From NCBI GenBank assembly GCA_030652255.1, contig JAUSAZ010000011.1, positions 53,807-117,806 on the forward strand: a stretch of DNA of 64,000 bases, given 5' to 3'. The translations under genes were made by a program, and so were the position numbers. Each line of letters begins with the position of its first letter. Position 1 is the stretch's first letter. The notes under the pieces were generated by a model. That model had not been told where the DNA came from. It ran no database searches and saw only the letters and a program-made list of their open reading frames with translations. Of this stretch, positions 21,201-28,235 are shown piece after piece. Source of the stretch: Myxococcales bacterium (lineage in GTDB: Bacteria; Myxococcota_A; Polyangia; Polyangiales; Ga0077539).

Positions 21201-21655
21201 TCGGGCGCCACCCCGGCGTCCATGGGCGCGGGCGCCAGCCGGCACATCGGGCGCTCGCTCGGACAGCTCATGGCGCACGACCCGCAGTGGTCGGGATCGC
21301 CCGCGGCGGCCTCGCAGCCCGCTGTCGGGTCATCGCTGCAATGGAGCCAGCCCGGCTCGCACGCCCCCGCCACGACGCAGCGTCCCGCGACGCAGCTCAC
21401 ACCGTCGGCCGCGACGTGCGGCAGCGCGGTGCAGTCGGTGTCGCACCCGCCGCAGTGGCGCGGGTCGCGCTGGAGGTCGACGCACGCGCCGCCGCACACG
21501 ACGCCTCCCTCGCAGCTCGCCGGGGCGCCGCGGTCCGCCGCAGGCACGTCGAAGCCGAAGCCCACCACCGGGGGTCGGCCGGTCTCGCCCCCGCACGACG
21601 CGGCCATGCACGCGAGCACCACCCCCGCCGCCCCGTTCCGCCACGCCGATGTCAT
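18296..21655 (-). CDS. Giant Cys-rich array plus seven-blade FG-GAP propeller lipoprotein, 1119 aa
   Basis: A lipoprotein signal ends at AASCGG. The N-terminal ~580 residues are an array of Cys-rich units (GFGDCDGDASNGCE, HCGACGxxC), with an early Asp/Ala insertion. A ~120-residue Ig-like bridge follows. The C-terminal ~400 residues contain seven FG-GAP calcium-binding blades with core patterns DFNGDGLSD, DVNGDGFAD, DVNRDGFGD, DTDGDGDEE, DLDGDGYAD, DVNGDGYDD and DLNGDGFSD. Seven such repeats make a complete integrin-alpha-like propeller, a fold used for ligand binding or adhesion. The protein is probably surface-exposed. It abuts the neighbouring Cys-rich gene tail to tail (TGATCA shared at 18293-18298). 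Adhesion is inferred from the fold only. Confidence 0.85.
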   Translation of the reverse strand: MTSAWRNGAAGVVLACMAASCGGETGRPPVVGFGFDVPAADRGAPASCEGGVVCGGACVDLQRDPRHCGGCDTDCTALPHVAADGVSCVAGRCVVAGACEPGWLHCSDDPTAGCEAAAGDPDHCGSCAMSCPSERPMCRLAPAPMDAGVAPDAAAGDASAMDAVDVAPEPDVPLTPATGRYVCGNDCAAGEARCGTRCIDLQSDPTRCGACDAAPCGAGPNASPACRAGVCALACAAGFGDCDGDASNGCETATSTAVAHCGACGMACPAGANATPTCAAGACGLACAAGFGDCDADASNGCETDLRSTATSCGRCGNRCPPQTNAAPACVEGACALACEAGFGNCDGVAGNGCEVDTAGSATNCGACGVACAITGNQQARCAAGVCGGGACLAGFADCDGDAGNGCETEPASSTAHCGACGSPCAPANATPACALGVCAVAACNPGFGDCDGSVTNGCEVDTRSSATHCGACGTACPARANATPACLAAACGFTCNAGFADCDGVAANGCEVDTRSAPAHCGSCGNVCPTRPNAVATCAASVCGSVCGPGTADCDGNTANGCEADTQTSVSHCGGCGRVCPVVADGQRACVASACSAVCDPGRTFDGTACLPGPPQMLSPISSAIATSRRPTLRWGPITGFDAVRVELFSDRACTRPLGTFTATTQSGRPSADLPVGTAFWRLRGMRAGVVASGPSPVWQLMVRAHGGAVDTAWGSVPDFNGDGLSDLVIGSQGEVVFVHYGRTTNVNATPDLVLNAPASSTSLFGFAVASVGDVNGDGFADLAVGARASSMLYLYPGGPAGLRGAPSVALVGPVGLNFGFTVSSAGDVNRDGFGDFVVGVPGDVRTAALGGSVFVFHGRATFPATGVTASQVISAPPANAPFGFNVASAGDTDGDGDEELLIGSPFAPAFFPNAAFLYSSTGSAFGAAPTMSWATPPGAPSGVPQASFFGYPAQHVGDLDGDGYADVAIGASQTGYVDLFRGRPTGLPLVRDLQLVDGRRDFGRSVSCAGDVNGDGYDDLLVGTDRTDHAYFYPGGAAGLQTAARVRLDGDPVRQFGYTVASPGDLNGDGFSDAVIGEFAGARAQVFMGSSAGLATTPAVTITGPTSSNLSFVIAGL
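19880..21110 (-). repeat. Coding array of Cys-rich NGCE units
   Basis: About nine units of 120-135 bp with GTCGCAGT and CTCGCAGCCGTTG tracts recurring on the plus strand. Same family as the 17040-18290 array but on the opposite strand, so the two arrays form a large imperfect inverted repeat. Confidence 0.65.
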
Positions 21656-21765
21656 GGCGCCGATGGTAAGGCACCCGCATCCGGCGTCTCAATCAGCAAC
21701 GCCCCTGGCGCAGGTCGGCACAGGCGCGCGATCATGCCGCGGGCGATTGCCGCGCGCAGCGCCCG

Positions 21766-21780
21766 TGGCACCACGATTGC
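21766..21780 (+). promoter_or_regulatory. Candidate sigma-54 -24/-12 promoter element
   Basis: TGGCAC, five bases (CACGA), then TTGC: all ten conserved bases of the sigma-54 consensus core with correct spacing. It lies 15 bases before the ATG of the ferritin-like lipoprotein. The predicted +1 (about 21792) would leave only about four leader bases and put the AAGGA (21782-21786) upstream of the transcript, which argues against it for this gene unless translation is nearly leaderless. Confidence 0.35.
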
Positions 21781-21795
21781 GAAGGACCCCCGCGT

Positions 21796-22953
21796 ATGAA
21801 CAAGCAACCACGGTATCTGGGCGACCTCTTCCATCGCATCGTGTGGCTCCTGGCGGTGCCGGCGGCGGGCTGTGGCAGCTCGGTGACGCCGGCGATCGAG
21901 GCCGACGCGTCCGCCGATGTCGGGAGCCCGGTGGATGTCGGCAGCCCGGTCGATCGCCCTCCCCCGGTGGACACGGGCTACGACGCGGGTCCCCCGCCGG
22001 TGGACGTCTCGCCGGTCGACACGGGCTACGATGCTGGTCCGCCGCCGGTGGACGTGGGCCCGCGGGACACGGGCGTCGATGTGAGGGAGTGCACCCCCCG
22101 GGTGGGCACCGAGTCGCCGGGCACCTGCGAGGAGGCGGTGCTGTACCCCTGCGGCTACCCCATCGTGGTGACCGGCGAGGTGGGCGCCTACCTCCCCAAC
22201 GAGCAGTGCCAGACCCTCTGCATGCCATCGAGCTTCGGGGGCGGCGGCTGCCGGCGCCTGGAGCGCCTGCCCGACGGCACCGACCAGGTGGCCTGCATCA
22301 CCTGCGCGGTGGGCCGGCGGAGCGACGGGCTCATGGCCGTCGAGGGCGCGCGGGAGTGCGGCCCGCTGGGGGATTTCTTCGCGCGGGTGGCGACCCTGGA
22401 GTGGGCCTCGGTGACGGCCTTCGAGCGCCTCGCGGGCGAGCTCGCGGGCCTCGGCGCGCCGGGCGAGCTGGTGGCCGAGGCGCGGCGCTCGGCGGACGAC
22501 GAGCGGCGGCACACCCGCGCGATGGGCGCGCTGGCCGAGCGCTTCGGCGCGCCGGTGCGGGCGCCGGTGTTTACCGAGACGGGCAGTCGCTCGCTGGAGG
22601 CCATCGCGACGGAGAACGCCGCGGAGGGCTGCGTGCGGGAGACCTTCGGCGCGCTGGTGGCGACGTGGCAGGCGCGGGCCGCGCGCGACGAGGCGGTGGC
22701 GACGGCGCTGCGCGAGGTGGCCGCGGACGAGACCCGGCACGCGGAGTTCTCTTGGGCGCTCCAGCGGTGGGTCGACGGGGTGCTCGACGACGGCGCGCGG
22801 GCGCGGGTGCGGGCGGCGCGTGAGGCGGCCGCGGCGGCGCTGTGGGCGGAGCTCGACGCCACGGTCGACCCCTCGCTGGTGACGGTGGCGGGGATGCCCG
22901 ACCGCGACACCGCCCGCGCGCTCTTCTCCGCGATGACCGCAGCCCTCGACTGA
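21796..22953 (+). CDS. Lipoprotein with Asp/Pro linker and C-terminal ferritin-like di-iron domain
   Basis: 385 residues. The lipobox is VPAAGC (Cys26). Residues ~38-97 are a repetitive linker of SPVDVG, PPPVDT and GYDAGP units. Residues ~99-190 hold a small Cys-rich segment (eight Cys). Residues ~190-345 form a predicted four-helix bundle with the ferritin-like ligand series E202/E210, E236-R-R-H239, E277, and E312-T-R-H315 (DDERRH and DETRH). This E, ExxH, E, ExxH order is that of di-iron ferritin-like proteins. Activity could be iron oxidation, peroxide handling or substrate oxidation outside the cytoplasm. A lipid-anchored ferritin-like protein is unusual. An AAGGA precedes the ATG by nine bases. 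Confidence 0.78.
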   Translation: MNKQPRYLGDLFHRIVWLLAVPAAGCGSSVTPAIEADASADVGSPVDVGSPVDRPPPVDTGYDAGPPPVDVSPVDTGYDAGPPPVDVGPRDTGVDVRECTPRVGTESPGTCEEAVLYPCGYPIVVTGEVGAYLPNEQCQTLCMPSSFGGGGCRRLERLPDGTDQVACITCAVGRRSDGLMAVEGARECGPLGDFFARVATLEWASVTAFERLAGELAGLGAPGELVAEARRSADDERRHTRAMGALAERFGAPVRAPVFTETGSRSLEAIATENAAEGCVRETFGALVATWQARAARDEAVATALREVAADETRHAEFSWALQRWVDGVLDDGARARVRAAREAAAAALWAELDATVDPSLVTVAGMPDRDTARALFSAMTAALD

Positions 22954-23002
22954 GCGCCGCGCGCACTCACCGATACTCGGTGGAGGTGCGACCTCCGCGG
23001 AC

Positions 23003-24511
23003 ATGAGCGCCCCCGAATGCGGGGCCTTCGTGGACTCGGTGCTTCGCGCTGCGCAGAGTGGAGGGGCGGTGCTTGACGAAGCCATGACCACCCTGCCCAG
23101 CGAGCCGGGCGACCTCATCGGGGGCCGCTACCGGGTGGTGCGCGAGCTCGGTCGCGGGGGCATGGGCAACGTCTACGAGGCGGAGAACCTCCGCACCGGG
23201 CGGCGGGTGGCGCTGAAGACCATGCGGGCGAGCGCGCTCGGAGCCAGGGCGGAGATGGTGGGGCGCTTCGAACGAGAGGCGCGGGCGGCGGGGCAGCTGC
23301 GGCACCCCAACGTGGTCGACGTGATCGACCTCGGCGACGACCCGGAGCGGGGCCTGCTCTTCATCGTGCAGGAGCTGCTGGAGGGCGGCGACCTGGGCCA
23401 GTGCCTGCGCACCGTGGGGACGCTGGCGCCGCACGCCGCGGTGGCGACGCTGCTCCCGGTGATGGACGCGCTGTCGGCGGCGCACGCGCGGGGGGTGTTC
23501 CACCGGGACATCAAGCCGGACAACATCTTCCTGCACGAGGCCGGCGGGGTGGTGGTGCCCAAGGTGATCGACTTCGGCATCGCGAAGGTCACGCTGGCGG
23601 AGACCGACCCGTCGCACTCGGTCACCGGCGAGATGGTGGGGTCGCCCAACTACGTGTCGCCGGAGCAGGCGCGCGGCGACCGCGACGTCGACGGCCGCGC
23701 GGACGTGTGGTCGCTGGGGATGGTGTTCTACAAGTGCCTGTCGGCCTCGGTGGCGTACGCCGCGCCGACCACGAGCATGCTGCTCGCGAAGATCATCTAC
23801 GAGGAGCCGACGCCCCTCGCGACGCTCGCGCCGGGGCTGCCGCGCGACCTGGTCGCGGTGATCCAGAAGGCCGTGACGAAGGACCGCGAGGGGCGCTGGG
23901 CCTCGATGGCGGACTTCTCGGACGCGCTGCGGGGTTGCGTCCTGTGGCGGGACGTCGACGCGGCGCAGGCGCAGCGGTGGGTGGTCGACGCGCGCGGGGT
24001 GTCGGCACAGCCGGCGGCGCCGGCGGAGGCGTTCTGGGCGGTGGCACCGGCGGAAGCGGACGACGCGCCGGAGGTGTCGTGGCCGGAGACCTCCGAGCCG
24101 TGGCGCGGCGAGGTGGCGGTCGCGACCGATCGTCGGCGCGGAGGCCGGTGGACGGCGCTCGCGGCGCTGGCCGTGGCGCTGGTCGCGGGCGCGGTGGCGG
24201 CGTGGCCGGGCGAGCCCGCGAGGGCGACGCGGGCGGCGGCGGTGGTGAGGGTGGCGACGCGGGCACCGGCGGCGGAGCGGGGGACGGCGGCGGTGGCGAC
24301 GGAGCGGGGGACGGCGGCGGCACCGCGGGCGGAGGGTGCGACCGCGGACGCGGGGGTGGCCGCGGCGGTCGCGCGAGCGACGGCGCCGAGGGAGCTGCGA
24401 CGGGTGGCGCCGACGATACGGCGGGGTCAGCGGGAGGCGCCGCGGCGGCCGGCGGCGGCGGCGGCGGCGACGAGCCCGCGCGGGTTCAACGGGTCACCGA
24501 TCATCGAGTAG
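23003..24511 (+). CDS. Hanks-type Ser/Thr protein kinase with transmembrane segment
   Basis: 502 residues. The kinase domain (~42-310) has the glycine loop LGRGGMGNVYEAEN, catalytic Lys in VALKTMR, HRDIKPDNIFL, DFGIAK and the activation segment GSPNYVSPEQARG: all catalytic residues are present. A linker rich in Ala/Pro/Glu leads to one membrane helix (ALAALAVALVAGAVAAWPG, ~390-408) and an Ala/Thr/Arg-rich outer tail of ~90 residues. The start could also be the ATG at 23084 (MTTLPSEPG), which gives a more typical short N-terminus. It follows the ferritin-like gene by 49 bp on the same strand. Substrates unknown. Confidence 0.9.
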   Translation: MSAPECGAFVDSVLRAAQSGGAVLDEAMTTLPSEPGDLIGGRYRVVRELGRGGMGNVYEAENLRTGRRVALKTMRASALGARAEMVGRFEREARAAGQLRHPNVVDVIDLGDDPERGLLFIVQELLEGGDLGQCLRTVGTLAPHAAVATLLPVMDALSAAHARGVFHRDIKPDNIFLHEAGGVVVPKVIDFGIAKVTLAETDPSHSVTGEMVGSPNYVSPEQARGDRDVDGRADVWSLGMVFYKCLSASVAYAAPTTSMLLAKIIYEEPTPLATLAPGLPRDLVAVIQKAVTKDREGRWASMADFSDALRGCVLWRDVDAAQAQRWVVDARGVSAQPAAPAEAFWAVAPAEADDAPEVSWPETSEPWRGEVAVATDRRRGGRWTALAALAVALVAGAVAAWPGEPARATRAAAVVRVATRAPAAERGTAAVATERGTAAAPRAEGATADAGVAAAVARATAPRELRRVAPTIRRGQREAPRRPAAAAAATSPRGFNGSPIIE

Positions 24512-24573
24512 GTCACGTCGATCGGGCCGCCCGGGTGGGGCGCTGAGGTGAACGGGCTACACTGGCGAGCGCG

Positions 24574-25140
24574 ATGGACCTCGTCTCCACTCCCTACACA
24601 CGGGCCGTGCTTGAGCTGCTCGACCGGATCGCGCGGACGCTGCCGGTGCTGGCCGAGCCCGTGGTCGCGATCGTCGTGGGCGGGACCGCGGTGCACTTCT
24701 ACTCGCCCCTGCGAGTGTCGAGCGATGTCGAGGCGATCTTCTCGCACCGGCTGCTCCTCCCGCCTGACCTCGTGCTCCGGTGGACCGACGACGATGGGGC
24801 GTCCCGCACCCTCGTCTACGACCCGGGGTTCTTCCGCGACCTGGCGCTCATCCACCCCGACCATGAGCGCGACGCGGTCGACCTCGACATCGTGCTCTCC
24901 GGCCGCCTGAGGGTGCGGGTGCTGTCTCCGGTCGACCTCGCCCTGAGCAAGCTCGCGCGCTGGGGCGCCCGCGACCAGTCCGACGTTGAGACCCTGGCCC
25001 GCGCAGGACTCCTCACCGTCGAGGCCTTGCGCGCACGCGCCGAAGAGGCGCTCTCGTACTTCGTGGGCGATACGCGCTGGGTGAGGATGCACATCGAGCA
25101 GGCCGCGACGATCGTCGAGGTCGCGACGGAGGGTCCGTGA
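24574..25140 (+). CDS. Nucleotidyltransferase-like protein (DUF6036/AbiEii-like)
   Basis: 188 residues. The core reads IVVGGTAVHFYSPLRVSSDVEAIF: a GG(T/S)A nucleotide-binding turn followed by an S-x-D-x-(E/D) acidic pair, as in minimal nucleotidyltransferases of the DUF6036 and AbiEii groups. Later VRVLSPVDLALSKLARWGARDQSDVETLARAG matches the helical part in which these proteins fix a catalytic Lys and Asp. Such proteins often act as the toxin-like half of two-gene modules. Its stop overlaps the GTG of the next gene, forming a coupled pair. Function as a toxin is inference; no cognate antitoxin fold is recognised. Confidence 0.7.
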   Translation: MDLVSTPYTRAVLELLDRIARTLPVLAEPVVAIVVGGTAVHFYSPLRVSSDVEAIFSHRLLLPPDLVLRWTDDDGASRTLVYDPGFFRDLALIHPDHERDAVDLDIVLSGRLRVRVLSPVDLALSKLARWGARDQSDVETLARAGLLTVEALRARAEEALSYFVGDTRWVRMHIEQAATIVEVATEGP

Positions 25141-25496
25141 GCGACGCCAACGACGCGCTGCGCATGCTCTGCACTGGTGAGCCATGGGCGCTCGACCGTC
25201 GCACCGAGCACCTGTTGACCGTCGTCGCCGACGCGATGGCGACCGACTGGCGGCCAGCGCTGGGCGCAGCGTCGCCGGCGCTTCGCGCGCGAGCGGGCTA
25301 CCTGCTCACGGTGTTGTGTGACGGGCTCGACCGCGGGGCGCGGGCGCGTTGGGCGTCATGGCTTACGGAGCTGCGGCGTGGGATGCAGGGCAGACCAGTG
25401 GCGGAGAGCCTGGACGACGTCGCGAACGAATGGGGGCTCGACCACGGGCTCGACGTGCTGCGCATCCGCCGGGTGCTGCGGCTGCGGCTGGTGTGA
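25137..25496 (+). CDS. Small helical protein coupled to the nucleotidyltransferase, 119 aa
   Basis: GTG start overlapping the preceding stop as GTGA. It is predicted all-helical (RTEHLLTVVADAMATDW, ARAGYLLTVLCDGLDRG, RARWASWLTELRRGM, LDVLRIRRVLRLRLV). There is no signal peptide, membrane helix or known motif. The tight coupling suggests it works with the nucleotidyltransferase-like protein, as partner, antitoxin or regulator. It ends 40 bp before the convergent pfkB-type gene. I do not recognise the family. Confidence 0.6.
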   Translation: MSDANDALRMLCTGEPWALDRRTEHLLTVVADAMATDWRPALGAASPALRARAGYLLTVLCDGLDRGARARWASWLTELRRGMQGRPVAESLDDVANEWGLDHGLDVLRIRRVLRLRLV

Positions 25497-25536
25497 TCGG
25501 TCGGCTGGCTGCGGCCCGCGGTCCAACTGCGCGATC

Positions 25537-26436
25537 TCAGCCCCGCGGCGACGCCACGGGGTCGAGCGCGCGCTGGTGCTCGAGCGGCACGACGCCGCGC
25601 AGCACCGCCGCCCCGTGGGGACCGGCGCGGGCGCACGCGTCGAGCACCCCGAGGCCCGCCGCGAGGTAGTACGTGAGCGCCGCCGCGAAGCTGTCGCCCG
25701 CCCCGTACGACCCGCCGCCGCGCCCGGGAGCGGGGGGCGCCTCGAAGCGCGTCGCGCCGTCCGCCGTCAGCACGCGGCCCCCGGCGGCCCCCTCGGTGAG
25801 CACCAGCGCGCCGGGGGGCACGGGGTAGTCCTCGAGGGCGCTCGCCTCGCGAGGGTCGAACGCGCTGCCGACCACGACGTCGGCCCGCACCCCGGAGCGC
25901 ACCAGGGCCTCGCGGCGCCGCGCGGAGACCACCAGCACGCGGGCGGCGCGGGCGGCGCGCAGGGCGCCCGGGTCCTGCGCGGTGAAGTACGCGGCGTCGC
26001 AGCTGGCGAGCAGGCCCCAGGGGAGCGCGTCGTCGCCGCGGGGCTGCAGCGGCTCGCCCACCACCACGATGGTGCGCTCGCCCTCGGGGGTCACCATCAC
26101 CACGTCGCGGGTGTGGGGCCCCGCGCGCCGCGCCGCGTGCACCGAGGCGCCGGTGCGCGCGACCTCGGCGGCCACCCACGCCCCCGCCTCGTCGCCCCCG
26201 AAGGCCGTGAACAGGTGCACCTCCGTCGGGCCGCGGACCATCTGGTAGAAGGCGATCCCGCCGCCGCCGCCGGGGAAGTCCCTGGGGTCCTGGAGGTGCG
26301 CGATCTCGCCGGCGCGGGGCGTGGCCTCGACGCGCCCCAGCGTGACGAACTCCACGTGCCCCACGACCGCGATGCGGAGCGGTGTCGAGGCGATGCGGGG
26401 CGGCGTCTGGGTCTCCATTCCTTGTGGTCCTCTCAT
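25537..26436 (-). CDS. PfkB family carbohydrate/nucleoside kinase
   Basis: About 299 residues of ribokinase fold. The N-terminus has VVGHVEFVTLGRVEATPRAGE and a substrate-binding GGGGGIAFYQMVRG. The second PfkB signature (GGSYGAGDSFAAALTYYLA) holds the anion-hole GAGD and catalytic Asp. The ATG at 26436 overlaps the stop of the GH15 gene (ATGA); an internal ATG at 26418 with AAGGA directly before it is an alternative. As last gene of the pgl-zwf-GH15 operon it may phosphorylate a sugar released there (inference). The exact sugar is not readable from the sequence. Confidence 0.88.
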   Translation of the reverse strand: MRGPQGMETQTPPRIASTPLRIAVVGHVEFVTLGRVEATPRAGEIAHLQDPRDFPGGGGGIAFYQMVRGPTEVHLFTAFGGDEAGAWVAAEVARTGASVHAARRAGPHTRDVVMVTPEGERTIVVVGEPLQPRGDDALPWGLLASCDAAYFTAQDPGALRAARAARVLVVSARRREALVRSGVRADVVVGSAFDPREASALEDYPVPPGALVLTEGAAGGRVLTADGATRFEAPPAPGRGGGSYGAGDSFAAALTYYLAAGLGVLDACARAGPHGAAVLRGVVPLEHQRALDPVASPRG

Positions 26437-28235
26437 CGCGCCCGGCGGTCCGGCCCGGAGGGGTGCGCCGTCTCGAAGCACTGCGCGCTGTTGACGAGCC
26501 CGACGTGGGAGAAGGCCTGTGGGAAGTTTCCCGCGAGCCGGCGGCCCTGCACGTCGTAGCTCTCGGAGAGCAGCCCGACGTCGTTGCGCACCGCGAGGAG
26601 CTTGTCGAAGAGAGCGCGCGCCTCCCCGATGCGCCCGAGCAGCGCGAGGCAGTCCACCATCCAGAACGAGCACAGCAGGAAGGCGCTCTCCCCCGCGGGC
26701 AGCCCGTCGACGTTGGGGTCGGTGCGGTAGCGCGCCACGAACCCGTCGTCCGTGAGCTCGCGCCCGATGGCCTCGATGGTCGACCGCACGCGGGGGTCGG
26801 TCGCCGGCAGGAAGCCCACCAGCGGCATCATCAGCAGGCTCGCGTCGAGGTGCTTCGAGCCGTACGACTGCACGAAGGCCCCGCGGGCGGGGTCGTAGCC
26901 CTGCTCGCACACCTGCTGGTGGATGCGCGCACGCAGCGCGCGCCAGCGGTCCAGCGGGCCCTCGAAGCCGTGCTCCTCGACGCCGCGGATGGCGCGGTCG
27001 ACGGCGACCCAGGCCATCACCTTGGAGTGCGTGAAGTGCCTGCGCCCGCCGCGCACCTCCCAGATGCCCTCGTCGGGGCGCTCCCAGGCGCTCTCGACGA
27101 AGTCCATCATCACGCGCTCGAGCTGCCATCCCGTGGGCCCGGGCCCCAGGCCCCGTCGCCAGCACTGGTGAAACCCGTCCATCACCTCGCCGAACACGTC
27201 GAGCTGGAACTGGTCGTGCGCCCCGTTGCCGATGCGCACCGGCGTCGAGCCCTCGAAGCCGGGCAGCCACGGGAGCTCGCGCTCGTCGAGGCGCCGCTCG
27301 CCCGCCACGCCGTACATGATGTGCACCTGCGAGGGACGCCCGGCGGTCGCGCGCAGCAGCCACTCGCGGAAGGCCCGCGCCTCGTCCTCGTAGCCGGCAT
27401 CGACCAGCGCGACGAGGGTGAAGGTCGCGTCGCGCAGCCAGCAGTAGCGGTAGTCCCAGTTGCGCACGCCGCCGAAGTGCTCGGGCAGCGAGGTGGTCGG
27501 CGCCGCGATGATGGCCCCGGTCGGCGCGTAGGTGAGCGCCTTGAGCGTGAGCATCGAGCGCACCACCGCCTCGCGGTCGGGCCCGCGAAACCTGCACGCG
27601 TCGGTGCGCGCCCGCCACTGCCGCGCGGTGGCCTCGAGGGCCGCCCCCGCGTCCGGCGCCGGGGGCATCGGGAGGTGCGACGGCGACCAGAGCAGGTGCA
27701 TCGCGACCTCGTCGTTTTCGCGGACCGTGAAGGTCGAGCGCACGAGGTCGTGCTCGATGACGAGGGGCAGCGGCGCGACGAGCCGCAGCGAGTCGGGGCC
27801 CGCGACCGCGCGGACGCCCCCGTCGACCGGGGTGATCCACGGGAAGGCCGAGCCGTAGTCGAAGCGCGGCGCGAGCTCCAGGGCCATCTCCACGCTCCCG
27901 CGCTCGCCGCGCACGATGCGAACGATGTCCGGGAGCCCGTCGCGGGAGGGCATGAAGTCGGTCACCACCACGGCGCCCTCGTCGGTCTCGAAGCGCGTGT
28001 CGAGGACGAGGGTGCCGTCGCGGTAGGCGCGCGTGACCCGCGGCGACGGCGCGGCGGGCGCCACGCGGAAGCGCCCGTGCTCGGGGCCCCCGAGGAGCGC
28101 CGCGAAGCACGCCGGCGAGTCGAAGCGCGGGGCGCAGAACCAGTCGATCGAGCCGTCCCGCCCCACCAGCGCGGCGCTCTCGCAGTCTCCGATGAGGGCG
28201 TAGTCCTCGATGCGACGCGCCGCGCGCTCAGCCAC
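26433..28235 (-). CDS. Glycoside hydrolase family 15 (glucoamylase/trehalase-like)
   Basis: About 600 residues. The N-terminal beta-sandwich starts with IEDYALIGDCESAALVGRDG and SIDWFCAPRFDSPACFA, the standard opening of bacterial GH15 proteins. The (alpha/alpha)6 catalytic domain has RNWDYRYCWLRDATFTLVAL and RPDEGIWEVRGGRRHFTHSK, carrying the general-acid Glu region. No signal peptide, so it is cytosolic; cytosolic GH15s act on trehalose, maltose or short glucans, releasing glucose. The GTG at 28235 is preferred because GGAGG lies eight bases upstream; a GTG at 28244 is also in frame. It overlaps zwf by 8 bases and pfkB by 4. Confidence 0.92.
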   Translation of the reverse strand: MAERAARRIEDYALIGDCESAALVGRDGSIDWFCAPRFDSPACFAALLGGPEHGRFRVAPAAPSPRVTRAYRDGTLVLDTRFETDEGAVVVTDFMPSRDGLPDIVRIVRGERGSVEMALELAPRFDYGSAFPWITPVDGGVRAVAGPDSLRLVAPLPLVIEHDLVRSTFTVRENDEVAMHLLWSPSHLPMPPAPDAGAALEATARQWRARTDACRFRGPDREAVVRSMLTLKALTYAPTGAIIAAPTTSLPEHFGGVRNWDYRYCWLRDATFTLVALVDAGYEDEARAFREWLLRATAGRPSQVHIMYGVAGERRLDERELPWLPGFEGSTPVRIGNGAHDQFQLDVFGEVMDGFHQCWRRGLGPGPTGWQLERVMMDFVESAWERPDEGIWEVRGGRRHFTHSKVMAWVAVDRAIRGVEEHGFEGPLDRWRALRARIHQQVCEQGYDPARGAFVQSYGSKHLDASLLMMPLVGFLPATDPRVRSTIEAIGRELTDDGFVARYRTDPNVDGLPAGESAFLLCSFWMVDCLALLGRIGEARALFDKLLAVRNDVGLLSESYDVQGRRLAGNFPQAFSHVGLVNSAQCFETAHPSGPDRRAR

